A stretch of DNA of 64,000 nt from an uncultured Sulfitobacter sp. (GTDB taxonomy: Bacteria; Pseudomonadota; Alphaproteobacteria; Rhodobacterales; Rhodobacteraceae). The stretch's first letter is position 1, and each line of letters opens with the position of its first letter. Shown one piece after another: positions 8,671 through 19,700 of the stretch. The stretch covers positions 186,001-250,000 of the forward strand of contig NZ_CANNBM010000004.1 of assembly GCF_947502895.1 (NCBI RefSeq). The letters are read 5' to 3'. The position numbers and the translations under genes were made by a program. The notes beneath the pieces are model-generated. The model did no database searches. It was given only the letters and a program-made list of their open reading frames with translations, and was not told the origin of the DNA.

Positions 8671-9001
8671 CAATTCTTGATTTTCACTGCGTAAATAACT
8701 GGAAAAAATAGATAATTCTATTTTGCCCTGAAGAGCTCACTTGCAGGCCGGCGATACACTTGATGCGGCGGCAAGCTCTGCATCTTACGTTCCTTCTCAT
8801 ATTAAGGAGTTGGGTAACTCCGCTTCTTTGACCTTGTAAAGAATTCGACATCCGGCTGAGCAGCGCAGGCTGGACTCATGATCGTTTTTGGCAAATGCGC
8901 ACGTATGATAATGGTCAGACAAGTGACGCAATCAAAGCTAGCGACCATAAATTGCTTTCGGCGTTAAAACCCGCAAGGGCAAATGTGTTTTTCACGGTTA
9001 T
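8671..9001 (+). other. Region without a clear gene; possible decayed coding remnant
   Basis: No complete gene. On the plus strand two short overlapping frames look protein-like: 8762-8839 (reading PSHIKELGNSASLTL, then stop) and 8832-9005 (reading AGWTHDRFWQMRTYDNG and on to ANVFFTVI, then stop). Neither has a plausible start. They may be the frameshifted 3' end of a lost gene, but I cannot name a family and the similarity to coding sequence may be chance. Confidence 0.25.
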
Positions 9002-9379
9002 CTAATCGCCGAAACCCTTGTCTGACCGCAACGCACATAGATTTCCGTCAGGATCGCAAAACTCGGCAGTTGTCCCCCATGAGTGCTCAAGGACTTGAAC
9101 ATTGATGCCCTTGTCTTTGAGAAGACTGCATGTTTCGAACACGTCTGGGACGTTAAAACGCAATTTTGCGGGATTTTGCGCGATTGTCTTTGCAGTGTCG
9201 GACGAGACACCACCGGACTCCACCATCAGATATGTATCACCCAACAGAAAGGCGGTCAGTCTTTCGTTTGGACGGTCAATCTTGTGCAGAATCTTCAGTT
9301 CTAGTGCAGTGCCGTAGAACTCAACACATTCCTCGTAGTTCTCCGTGAAGAGAATGATACCTGCCATTGTAAATTTCAT
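9002..9379 (-). CDS. VOC superfamily (glyoxalase/bleomycin-resistance fold) protein
   Basis: 125-residue single-domain protein with the paired beta-alpha-beta-beta-beta modules of the vicinal oxygen chelate fold. The first module runs from MAGIILFTENYEECVEFYG, the second from KLRFNVPDVFETCSLLKDKG to FCDPDGNLCALRSD. Possible metal ligands are an early residue near position 10 and the Glu in TTAEFCDPDG, but the ligand set cannot be settled by eye. The start is preceded by GTGAGAGTCC. It stands alone between tRNA-Arg and the TRAP operon. The substrate is unknown. Confidence 0.8.
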   Translation of the reverse strand: MKFTMAGIILFTENYEECVEFYGTALELKILHKIDRPNERLTAFLLGDTYLMVESGGVSSDTAKTIAQNPAKLRFNVPDVFETCSLLKDKGINVQVLEHSWGTTAEFCDPDGNLCALRSDKGFGD

Positions 9380-9634
9380 GGACTCTCACTTTCTGGTTTT
9401 GAACCGAAGTTTCTCGGACAAGTGGAATCCGAAAAGATCAAGTAAGGTTTAGCTCAAGTGTAAAAATGCTTAATGCCAATCCGTGCTTCGCTCGAAAATA
9501 CAGATGTTTTTGGGTTTTCAGGCATAAGTAGTTTTCGCTCTGAACGTCTTGTTATGATGCTCCCACACTGACCCCATCAACAGGCGCGCTGTGCTGACCA
9601 CACATTAAATCCCGCCACAGGCACCTTCGGGGTG

Positions 9635-9671
9635 GCACAAACCCTTGCGCGGGTTTGTGCGGAGCGTTTTT
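9635..9671 (+). terminator. Strong hairpin, possible terminator
   Basis: Arms GCACAAACCC (9635-9644) and GGGTTTGTGC (9651-9660) pair perfectly over 10 bp around a 6-nt loop. On the plus strand a T-run follows at 9667-9671 after a 6-nt spacer. No plus-strand gene ends here. It lies 30 bp beyond the dctM stop, so it may end the minus-strand TRAP transcript even though that side lacks a U-run. The rest of 9380-9689 shows nothing else. Confidence 0.45.
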
Positions 9672-9689
9672 CAGATCGCGCCAAAATGC

Positions 9690-10982
9690 TCAGCCAATTG
9701 TACTGCCAAGCCAAAGCGTGATGGCCGGAAAAGCGACCAGTAAGGCAAGGCGCACAACATCAATCGCAACAAACGGCACGAGGCCTTTGAAGATGCGCAC
9801 AACTGGCACGTCAGGCAGCACCGCCTTCAAAACAAAGACATTCATACCGACAGGCGGCGTGATCAGCGCGATTTCGGTCACCACGATCACGATGATACCA
9901 AACCAGACCAGATCATAGCCTTGGGCGACCACAATAGGTGCGAACAAAGGCACGAAGATTAGGATGATTGCCATGGAATCCATCACGCAGCCCAACACAA
10001 GGAAGACCAGCATGATCACCATGATCAGCGCGAGACCCTCAAGGCCCGTGGACTGCACCAGACCCAGAACACCGCCAGCCAGACCAGACAGCGTAAGGAG
10101 CTTGGAAAGCATAAGCGCGCCAAACAAAACGGTATAGAGCGAGATCGAGGTATAGGCCGTGTCAATTATGATCTTACGCAACATCGAAAAGCCGAGGCGG
10201 CCATGCAATGTCGCGATGATGATCGCAAGACCGACACCCATTCCCGCAGCTTCGGTGGGAGTGAAAATCTTGCCGTAGAGGCCGCCGATAATCAGACCAA
10301 ACAGCAGAATGAACGGCCAAACACCTGACAAAGCGCGTAATTTTTCGGGCCACGGGGTATATTCGCCTTTGGGTGCCTGATCTGGATCGCGGGCCGCAAC
10401 AAGGCGGATCACTACCATGTACATCAGCAAGCCCAGCAGACAGGGAATGACGCCTGCGATAAACAGATGTCCGATGTTGGTCTGGGTCAGGATACCATAG
10501 ATCACCATGATAATCGACGGCGGGATCAGAATGCCCAGCGTCCCCCCCGCGGCAATGGTCCCCGCGGCAAGTTCATCCGAGTACTTGTATTTCTTCATGC
10601 TCGGATAAGCGACTTTTGCCATTGTAGCTGCGGTCGCATAGCTCGACCCGCACACGGCAGAAAACCCCGAACAGGCCACCATAGTCGAGAGGGCAAGCCC
10701 CCCGCGCACGTTCCCGACAAAGGCGTAGGCGGCGCGGAACAGATCATGCGCGATACCGGTTTTCGAGATGACGTTGCCCATCAGAATGAACATTGGAACG
10801 ACGGCGAGGTCGTAGGACAGCACCGCTTCGGAAATGGTCAGGGGCAGCAGCAAAAAGGCAATTTTCCAGTTCACCGCAAGGCCGATGCCGACCACAGAAA
10901 CCGCAAGCAAGGAAAACGCGAGTGGCACGCGCAGGAAGGCCAGCACAATGGCCGCCAACATCGAGAGTGAGCCGACGATCAT
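9690..10982 (-). CDS. dctM: TRAP transporter large permease, DctM type
   Basis: 430-residue membrane protein with about 12 hydrophobic segments and the family signatures GNVISKTGIAHDLFRAA, SGSSYATAATMAKVAYPSM-like residues near position 115-135, GTLGILIPPSIIMVIYG, and TPTEAAGMGVGLAI. DctM is the Na+-coupled transport channel of tripartite ATP-independent transporters in the inner membrane. Its start overlaps the dctQ stop by 4 bp. With DctQ and DctP it forms a full transporter. The substrate is not evident; the neighbouring M20 amidohydrolase remnant hints at an amide or acylated amino acid, which is only inference. Confidence 0.93.
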   Translation of the reverse strand: MIVGSLSMLAAIVLAFLRVPLAFSLLAVSVVGIGLAVNWKIAFLLLPLTISEAVLSYDLAVVPMFILMGNVISKTGIAHDLFRAAYAFVGNVRGGLALSTMVACSGFSAVCGSSYATAATMAKVAYPSMKKYKYSDELAAGTIAAGGTLGILIPPSIIMVIYGILTQTNIGHLFIAGVIPCLLGLLMYMVVIRLVAARDPDQAPKGEYTPWPEKLRALSGVWPFILLFGLIIGGLYGKIFTPTEAAGMGVGLAIIIATLHGRLGFSMLRKIIIDTAYTSISLYTVLFGALMLSKLLTLSGLAGGVLGLVQSTGLEGLALIMVIMLVFLVLGCVMDSMAIILIFVPLFAPIVVAQGYDLVWFGIIVIVVTEIALITPPVGMNVFVLKAVLPDVPVVRIFKGLVPFVAIDVVRLALLVAFPAITLWLGSTIG

Positions 10983-11479
10983 AGTGCTTCCTCTTCGTGG
11001 GTATCATTGGGGTCCACCATTGGTCCGGTGATGCCAATGACAAGGGCAGCCAACGCGGACAAGGCACAGCTGAAGGCCATGTAGAAGTAGAGCGGCCCTC
11101 GTGGAATGCGCAACGCCTGACTCATCTCGGAAATTTTCGAGGCGTTGAGGCCGTGTTTCACAAACAACCAAGCAATTGTTGCAAGAACCACAGCGATCAG
11201 CACCGTGGTCAGCGCCCGCAACCATGCCATGGCCGGACTTTTGAGAAGTTTATCAAACAAATCAATTGTCAGATGCGCACCGGCAAGCGTGACCAGCGGC
11301 AGGCCCGCAAAAACCACCAACGCCATCAGGTGTTCGGTGATATCGTTTGACCCGTAGATCGGTTTGTTAAACAGGCGGCGTCCGATGACATCAAAGAATG
11401 TCAGTGCCACCATGGACATCAGAAAGAAAGCCATCAGACTTTCAACGGCCCAGCGGATTTTCCACGCGATTGCCCGCAT
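10979..11479 (-). CDS. dctQ: TRAP transporter small permease, DctQ type
   Basis: 166 residues with four transmembrane segments, the DctQ layout: roughly residues 14-35, 46-66, 88-110 and 130-152. Family features include the FFDVIGRRLFNKPIYGSNDI-like stretch (here LTFFDVIGRRLFNKPIYGSN) after the first segment. An in-frame GTG lies 15 bp upstream, but the ATG at 11479 has GAGGAGA at good spacing, so that start is preferred. DctQ is the small membrane subunit that pairs with DctM. Confidence 0.88.
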   Translation of the reverse strand: MRAIAWKIRWAVESLMAFFLMSMVALTFFDVIGRRLFNKPIYGSNDITEHLMALVVFAGLPLVTLAGAHLTIDLFDKLLKSPAMAWLRALTTVLIAVVLATIAWLFVKHGLNASKISEMSQALRIPRGPLYFYMAFSCALSALAALVIGITGPMVDPNDTHEEEAL

Positions 11480-11499
11480 TTCCCGTCTCCTCACATGTG

Positions 11500-11523
11500 A
11501 AAAAGGGGCGGAAGATCCGCCCC
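11500..11523 (-). terminator. Intercistronic attenuator between dctP and dctQ
   Basis: On the minus strand an 8-bp stem GGGGCGGA/TCCGCCCC with a 3-nt loop is followed directly by five T. It lies 23 bp after the dctP stop and 20 bp before the dctQ start. A leaky terminator here would give more binding protein than permease, as is common in TRAP and ABC operons. Confidence 0.7.
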
Positions 11524-11546
11524 TATAGACTGCTTATGGCGAGGGA

Positions 11547-12584
11547 TTACTCGCCTGCCAGTTCTTTATAGGTGTCATTGTAGAACTTCAGCATCGCTTC
11601 AGGGTCGTCCACACTGGCACCTTTTGCCGCCACGATCCAATCGGCAACCATGGCGTCATAGATGGTATCCACGGCTGCGACCAACTCGGGCGACGCCTCA
11701 ACGATTGTGTTGCCAGCAGCGGTCAGCTTTTCAACAGCGGCAGGGTTCTGCGCGTCAAAGTTGCGGCCCCAGTTGGCGGACATGACTTCACCAGAGATAG
11801 AGTCAATCGCCGCTTTGTCCTCATCGCTCAGGCTGTCCCATTTGGCACCGTTCATGATGAAGAAGAAAGACGCATCATACAGACCGTTCGGGAAGACAGT
11901 GTGGTGCTTCAGGCTCTCGTCTACGCGGAAGTTCACAACAGATTCCATCGGGTGCAAGGAGCCGTCGATGACACCGCTCTCCAGCATCTCATAGGCCTTC
12001 GGGCCAGGTGCGGCGACAGGGATTGCGCCCAGACCTTCAAGCGGTTGCTTCTGGATCGGGCCGCCCATGCGGAACTTTTCGTTCTTCATATCCTCGGGGG
12101 TCTGGATAGTCTTTTTACCATGGTGCAGCTGACCGCCGCCCAACAAACCGACGCCCAGAACTTTTACACCTGCAAAAGCGGCGTTGTCTTTCAGGAACTT
12201 CTCATAGGTGCGCCAGAGGGCGGTGGACTGTGCCACGCCGTTCGTGCCCGCGTTGGGAAATTCCGAGGACCACATGGTCACAAAGCGCTCGGGCTCGTAG
12301 GTGAAATTGCCCCATGTGATGTCTGCAACCCCTGTGCGCGCCAGTTCCCAGGGCTGGGGAGGCGAGCCAAGCGGCGCGGGCAGGATCGTAACGGTAACGC
12401 GGTCGTCTGTGACTTCACCGATTTTGTCAGCATAAGGCTTGAGAAAATCCGTGTGGCCAAAGTGCGTGGGCGGCAACCACGAGGACATGGTGAGGTTTTG
12501 AGCACTTGCCATGTGGGCCGATGCCGCGAGCAAAGCTGCGGCTGCAACTGCACCCTTGAGCATTTTGGATGTGAGGTGGAACAT
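11547..12584 (-). CDS. dctP: TRAP transporter substrate-binding protein, DctP type
   Basis: 345-residue periplasmic binding protein. A Sec signal peptide covers about residues 1-28 (hydrophobic core AVAAAALLAASAHM, cleavage near ASAQ). The mature part has family features such as WLPPTHFGHTDFLKPYADKI near its start, KFRMGGPIQKQPLEGLGA, and the ESGVIDGSLHPMESVVNF strand. It captures the substrate for DctQM. It is the first intact gene of the operon, downstream of the M20 fragment, with RBS-like GGGAGA before the start. The ligand is not predictable by eye. Confidence 0.92.
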   Translation of the reverse strand: MFHLTSKMLKGAVAAAALLAASAHMASAQNLTMSSWLPPTHFGHTDFLKPYADKIGEVTDDRVTVTILPAPLGSPPQPWELARTGVADITWGNFTYEPERFVTMWSSEFPNAGTNGVAQSTALWRTYEKFLKDNAAFAGVKVLGVGLLGGGQLHHGKKTIQTPEDMKNEKFRMGGPIQKQPLEGLGAIPVAAPGPKAYEMLESGVIDGSLHPMESVVNFRVDESLKHHTVFPNGLYDASFFFIMNGAKWDSLSDEDKAAIDSISGEVMSANWGRNFDAQNPAAVEKLTAAGNTIVEASPELVAAVDTIYDAMVADWIVAAKGASVDDPEAMLKFYNDTYKELAGE

Positions 12585-12613
12585 TGGTGGTCTCCCTTGA
12601 TGGTTTTTCGTTT

Positions 12614-13303
12614 TTAGTTGGGTTTCGAGTTGAGCGTCGTGCTGGTGCGCGTTTTTGCCAGATCGGCAAAAATTTCCGCGCCAACGGGGATGATTTCGGG
12701 ATCAAAGATGAACTCGGGGTGATGCGGTGTGGCACTATCATGGCCGACAAAAAAGAACGCACCCGGCACACGGGCAGACAGCTCGGAGAAGTCTTCGGAC
12801 GCCATGATGCCCCGCGCGTTCTCTTGCACTTTGTCTGCGCCGATCGTGCGCGTGGCAGAGGCCGTGATTGCGGCAACGGCCATGGGGTGGTTCATTGTAA
12901 CAGGGGCGACTTTGCAGACGTCGATCTCGATCTGGACCCCGAATGTCAATTCGGTGGCGCGGGCTGCATCGTGCAAAAGCTGTGCCAGACGGTCGCGCAC
13001 TTCAACGGCGGTTGTTCTCATTGTTCCTTCAATGCGAATGGATTCCGGCAAGACATTGCGAACAGTACCACCCTGAAACAGACCAAAAGAGATAACGCCC
13101 GCATCGCGCGAATCCACAAGCCGTGTGGCCGCCTGTTGAACGGTAGTGATGAAACTCGCACCCGCAACAATCGCGTCGGTCCCTGTGTGCGGCATTGATC
13201 CATGCGCGCCAACTGCGCGAACGGTGATTTTGATATCATCTGCCGATGACAGCGCCGCACTTGCATGCGTGGCGCTATGCTCACGGGCGCAATAAGCCAA
13301 CAT
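12614..13303 (-). pseudogene. M20-family amidohydrolase, 5'-truncated remnant
   Basis: The frame encodes 229 residues, against about 390 for the family. Homology-like sequence starts near residue 22 at DDIKITVRAVGAHGSMPH, which is the entry to the dimerisation (lid) domain. The end of the catalytic domain is present, with the metal-site segment ASEDFSELSARVPGAFFFVG and HHPEFIFDPEIIPVG. The whole N-terminal catalytic half, with its metal-binding His/Asp and the Glu-Glu pair, is missing, and no frame of the upstream 400 bp restores it. It therefore looks like a deletion remnant of a hippurate- or N-acyl-amino-acid hydrolase, placed 29 bp before dctP. The stub could still be transcribed. Confidence 0.75.
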
Positions 13304-13701
13304 CTACCATACTGTCTCGGCTGATCCCAAAATCGCAAACAATCTGCCGTCTGCTCAATCGTTCTGAAGATTGATGCGATGTACCCTCATATACATTTGC
13401 ATCCTGCATTTCCTCACGCTGTCCCATCGATAGACAGGGCAAAAGCGGCCTAATTTCACGCTCCCCGCGAAAACATGATGCCGCCGCAACCTTGTCGAAT
13501 TATTACTCTGTCGAGTGCAAGCAATCGCAATCCAATAAGACCGAACGAATGTAATGTAACAAAGGGCAGCAAACTCAAGAGGTTGGATGCACACTGATCT
13601 GGCGCATTGTCCCATGTCGGCTTTTCTACGGGAACAATAGGAAAAAACAATTCCCGCTATGCGGGATTATGTAAAGTAATGCTTATTGGAAGCGACAAAT
13701 T
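13304..13701. other. Intergenic region without a recognisable gene
   Basis: About 400 bp between the divergently oriented amidohydrolase remnant and the giant gene at 13702. No coding frame looks real. A small hairpin TCCCGC-TAT-GCGGGA lies at 13652-13666, 35 bp before the 13702 start. Promoters for the giant gene should be here, but I cannot assign boxes with confidence. Confidence 0.4.
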
Positions 13702-16700
13702 ATGCTAGGGGTAGGGGAATGGCCTATCACTATTTCTACACGCATTTCTTCATTTTCGAATTTTCGATCCGCCGATCCATCAGCTTTGGCGCGCTCTCAT
13801 TATGTCTGGAAAACCATGTCTAACTCTGTCCAAGCGGCCTCTTATCGCGGCCTCGTTGCAATTGACGCGTCTGTATCGGAGCATATGCTGCTTTCCAGCA
13901 ATCTTGAGAGTGATCTGAGCGCGACATTTCTGTCGACCGACCAGCACCCCCTGGAAAACATCGCAAAGGCGCTTGAACAGTTGAGCGTGCGGCCAAGCGA
14001 GCTGCATATTGTGGGCCACGCCCAAGCAGGGCGTCTGCGATTGGGCGATATTACACTGGATATCGAGACACTTCCCCGCCATGCGGCACTGCTTGCACGG
14101 ATCGGTAACGCGATGGCGGCGACGGGTGTCATTGCAATTACAGCTTGTGAAATTGCCGCGACCGATGTGGGGGCCGCTTTTGTGCAGGCGTTGTCGCTGG
14201 CGACAGGGGTGAATGTTGTTGGTACGCTTCAGCGGGTTGGCGGATATGATGCCGACAGCTTCCAGCTGTCTGGCAGCATCGGTTCTCCTTTTTCCCGCGA
14301 GCAGCGCGAAAGCTATGGTGCGACAATGGCGGACGCAATGGTGACCACCAATGTCCAGAATGTCGAAAACGGCGGCGCAATTGATTTGCTTGGTGCCGAC
14401 ACAATGCTGACCGTGCAGGTGGGTGCCGAGACTTATATCATCGCTCTTGGATTGTATGAAAACAACATCTCTATTTTCTCCGCCGCCGCAGACGGCACAT
14501 TGACGCTAAGCACCAGCATCTCGGACGGCTTTACAGACACAGCACCTTTTCTTCGCTCTCCATATGACGCGACCGTGGTAGAGGTGAACGGCGTTGCACA
14601 TGTATATGTAACAGGCTCTGAAGGGATATCTGGGTTTTCTATTGCAGCAGGTGGTGTCGTTTCAAACATCTTCAATCTGTTTGACGACGGGCGCCCAAGT
14701 TCAAACTTCTCGGATCTCGCGGTGACATCAGCACAGATCGGCGGCAGCACCTATTTGGTAACATCCGGCGGGAACAGCGACGAGCCGGGACAGCCCCGCG
14801 ATTATCAGGGATTGACCGTTTATAACATCAACACGTCGGGGCAGCTGACGCGCGTTGCAACAGTGGCGGATGATGCCACGCTCAACCTTGCCACGTTGAT
14901 AGGACTGGATCTGAAGCGCGCGGCACTAACCACCGCCGAAATTGACGGCACAACCTATCTGTTTGGCGCGGGCAACGGCGACAATGGCATATCCGTCTTT
15001 TCGATGGATGCGGGCGGGGTGCCAACACTGGTCAGCAACTTTGACGATACGGCGTTGACCGCATTGCGCGGTATCCAGTCAATGATGACAGAAGTGATCG
15101 GCGGCACCACATATTTGTTTGCATCGGGCTTTGACGATGGCGGTATCACCTCTTTTGAAGTATCGGCCAGCGGGCAATTGACGATCGCAGATGCTATTGT
15201 GGACGATGCGCTGTTGAACCTGCGCGGCGCGTACAAGCTCACCTCTACAACCATTGACGGAACGGTCTATCTGATCGTTACGGGACAAGACGATGACGGC
15301 GTGTCTGTGTTTGCTGTCAACGACTTGGGCCAGATGACGAATGTGGCCAATATCAGTGATACAAACGGTATCTCGTTAGGGGGGTTGCAACTTGAAGGAG
15401 CAAGCGGCGTTACGACGGCCACGATCGGCGAGGCTACCCATATCTATGTAGCCAGCCTGCTCGACGATGGCATCAGTGTCTTCACTGTAAACTCTACGAG
15501 CCCAGTTGACGCCGGACCGCCGCGGTTACCCGCCGCCGATACGTCCTCCTTGTTCCCGCTTCAGATAATGAACACCGACAACGTCGAGAATGGCGGCGTG
15601 ATTGATCTGTTTCGCAGCTATGCTGTCGAGACCACCGAGATTGGCGGCGCAACATATGTCATTGTTCTGTCACGCGGAGATTTGAACATGTCGGTATTCT
15701 CGGCCGCAGCCGATGGCACACTGACCCTTGTAGATACGGTCCGCGACGGCTTTACCACCAATCCACCCTTTCTCGACGAGGCATTGCATGCCGAAGTCAT
15801 TGAAATCGGGGGCGTTACCTATGTCTACACCGCCGCATCCTCGTCGGATGGGATTTCAGCTTTTTCCATCGCACCGGACGGCATGATCACCAATACCTTC
15901 AATCTGGCCGATAGCCTGCAACCAGATACGGACTATACCCACAGGTATATGACCTCAGCACAGGTTGACGGGAACACGTTTCTTATCACTTCGGGGGGCA
16001 ATCGCGATACGGCAGATGGTTTTGTCGTATATTTCGGCCTTTCAGTTTATTCCGCAGACAGCACAGGCCAGCTGACGAACGTAGGTAATCGCGACAATCT
16101 CGGCCTCCTCAACATCACCGATCCAAGGGGAATGACGACTGCCGAAGTGGACGGCACAACCTACCTGTTTATCACAGGTGTGCGAGACGCAGGCAACGGC
16201 GCTATATCGCAAGGGCTGAGCGTTCTGTCGGTAGATGCCGCAGGCCAGCTTACAGCAGTTGCTAATTTCAACGATACAAACATCACCGCACTCGCTGGTC
16301 CGCAATCGCTGACCACAGCCGAGATCGGCGGCCTGACCTATCTGTTTGCAACAGGTTTCAACGAAAGCGGTGTGACATCATTTGTTGTTTCGGGTGACGG
16401 CAGCCTAACGCTTGCCGATGCTGTGATTGATGATGCGGCACTTGAAATTGGAGGTGCTATTCGACTGGACACAGCCGAAATTGACGGAACAACCTATCTG
16501 TTCGTAACCGGATTTCTGGACGATGGCGTGTCGATCTTTGCGGTGAATGATCTGGGCCAGATGAGCAATGTAGCCAACATCAGCGATACAAACGGGATTG
16601 GCCTTGGTGGGTTGCAACTGTCTGAGGCCGTCGGCATCGCCACTGCCGAAATTGACGGCAAAACGCATTTCTATGTTGCAGGTCAGAGCGATAGCGGTGT

Positions 16701-19700
16701 CAGTGCCTTTTCAGTAGGGTCGCCATTGTCATTAGAAGGTGGCGACAGCTCAAACACAACGCCCGATCCGACCCCGACCATTAATGTCACCGCAGCAGCA
16801 GGTGCAGCGCTGAGCGTGGATTGGGGCGACGGGCGCGGCTTTGTCGCGTTTGGCAACGCCACTGGTTCCGAACAGCCTCTGACACTGGATGCGGCATATG
16901 TCTCTAGCGGGTCGCGTGACATTCAAATTCGGGCAACGGACGCAGATGGCAATACCTCTATCCAGACGCTGAGCGTGACAATCGAACTTGTCGTCACTGA
17001 AGGTGATGACATCGCTGCGGGAAGCGACCTGTCTGATCTCATTGATGCACTTGGCGGCGATGATACTGTGACCGGTCTGGCAGGCGATGACACGCTTTTG
17101 GGTAACAGTGGTGATGACTCGCTGGAGGGCGGTACAGGAGACGACTCTATCGATGGTGGAACAGGCGCCGATACGCTGTTCGGCGGTGAAGGCAAAGACA
17201 CCATGGCGGGTGGAGACGGCACGGATTCTCTTGAAGGTGGTGCAGGCGATGACCGCATGAATGGCGGTGCTGACTTTGATCATGTGCACGGAGGCGCGGG
17301 CAATGACTTTATCGACGGTGGGGCAGGTGCCGACCACATGTTGGGTGGGGCAGGCAATGACCGGTTCTTTGTGGATGACACCAACGACATAGCGCTTGAG
17401 AGCGCGGGCGCGGGCGATGACGAAGTTCGCGCGTCTGTGGATTACACGATTTCTGCCAATATCGAGCGGTTGATCCTAACAGGCACAGACGACATTGACG
17501 GCACAGGAAATGCTGCAGCAAACCGGATCGATGGCAACACGGGTGATAACGTACTTGCGGGGGCAGGCGGCGATGACACAATCGCAGGGGGCGCAGGTGA
17601 TGACAGAGTGGTGGTCGGCGTGGCTAGCGACGATGCCAGCGTCAGCTTTGACTTTTCCGACCGCAATGTCACAATCCTGACCACCAGCGAAGGTGTGTTG
17701 CGCCTGACTTCTGTGGAAGAGGTGCAATTCACCGACAGACGAATTGAGTTGGATACAATCCGGCCCATTCGCGAAGATCCCGTCGTGGTCAGTGCGGGCG
17801 ATTTCTTTATCGGGCAGGCAATTGATCTGTCACGAGAAGGCGGCGGCACATCGTTTCTGGTTGGTGGAACAGCCAATCAAGGCTCAAACAGCGGTAATGA
17901 ATTTAGATATGAGACGGAAGATGGCGGTTTGGGTCGTTTTCGTGGGTCGGGGTTTAACAGCACCGATGTCGAGACTGCAATCGTAGACGCCGTTCGGATT
18001 GACCCGACGGGATCAACCAATGACCGTTTCGGCATACAGGGCTTTTTCCAGACGCTGGAAGACATGCAAACAGCCGACTGGGCATTCTACCAGACCAATA
18101 TCTTCAACGGCAACGACACTATGACCGGCTCTTATCAGAGCGACCATTTGGTTGGGTATGATGGTGACGATATCCTCATAGGCGGCAACGGCGACAAGGA
18201 AGGCTATCTCGTCAGCGGCTCGAAACCCAGCTTCACCCCTTCGGTTCTACGTGCGCCCGGCGCACAGGCGGACGAGGCGTTTTGGCTCAATGACGGTGAC
18301 GATACGCTGGATGGTGAGGCGGGCAATGATACAATAGACGGCAGCACCGGCGATGACATGCTGATCGGCGGCTTGGGTGATGATATGGTGTTCGGGGGGG
18401 CTGGTGACGACACTGCCGTGATCGCCGCGTCCAGTCTCCAGATCACAGGCAATGACTTCAACGGCAGCCTTGAGGTGTCCAGCGTAGATGGCACAGACAT
18501 CATCCATGATGATGTTGAGTTCATACAATTTGATGACACACTGCTGGCCTATGATAGCCTTGCTTTCATTCTCGAGAACCCGAATGCGGCACCAACGGCC
18601 CTTGATCTGACGTCCGTGACCACGGACATCGATGAGAAAACAGACACCACAACGCGGATCAAAATCGCGGATATCGCTGTCACAGACGATGGAAACGGCA
18701 GCAATGAACTCGGCTTGTCTGGATCAGACGCCAACCTGTTCGAAATTGACGGGGCCGAGCTGTTCTTGCGCGCTGGTACATCACTGGATCACGCGGTCAA
18801 AACGCAGCTGGATGTCACGGTCACTGTTGAAGATCCTTCAGTGGGATCCTCACCTGATATTGAATCCGAACTGACGATCACGGTGAATAATATCAACGAT
18901 GCGCCAACGGGTAATATCACCATTACGGGTACGCCGACCCAAGGCGGACAACTCACCGCAGTGTCCACACTTGAGGATGCAGACGGTTTGACCGCGCTTT
19001 CCTATCAGTGGACGCGAGGGGGCACAGCCATTGATGGTGCGACTGCCGCCAGCTACATGCTCAGCCAAGCTGATGTAGGCACACAGATCGCTGTGGAGGT
19101 CGCTTACACAGATGGTGGCGGCTTTGCAGAAAACGTGGGCAGCGCATCCACAGTAGCAATCAGCGATATAAACGATGCGCCAACCGGCGGTGTGAGCGTT
19201 ACGGGAACACCTGTCGAAGACGGCCAGCTGTCCGCTGTCTCCACGCTGGCCGATGCGGATGGTCTGGGCGCAATCTCATATCAGTGGGTGCGCAACGGTG
19301 TCGACATCGATGGTGCGACTGATGCGAGCTATACGTTGGGCCAGACTGACGTGGGCGGGCAAATCTCGGTTGTGGCACGCTATACCGATCAAGGCGGTTT
19401 CGGCGAGACCGCGAGCAGCGCACAGACTGTGCCTGTTGAAAACGTCAATGACGCCCCGTCGGGTCGCGTGATCATCAACGGCTTCGCCGCCGCGGGTTCA
19501 GTCTTGTCTGTGTCCAATACGCTAGAGGATGAAGACGGGTTGGGCTCTCTCAGCTATCAATGGTTGCGCGATGGCGTCGCAGTGAGCGGCGCAACAGCTG
19601 CAACCTTTACGCTGTCGGCAATAGATGTCGGCACTCAGATGACGGCGCAGGTGTCCTATACCGACGCGCAGGGCACGAATGAGGCGGTTATTTCATCGCC

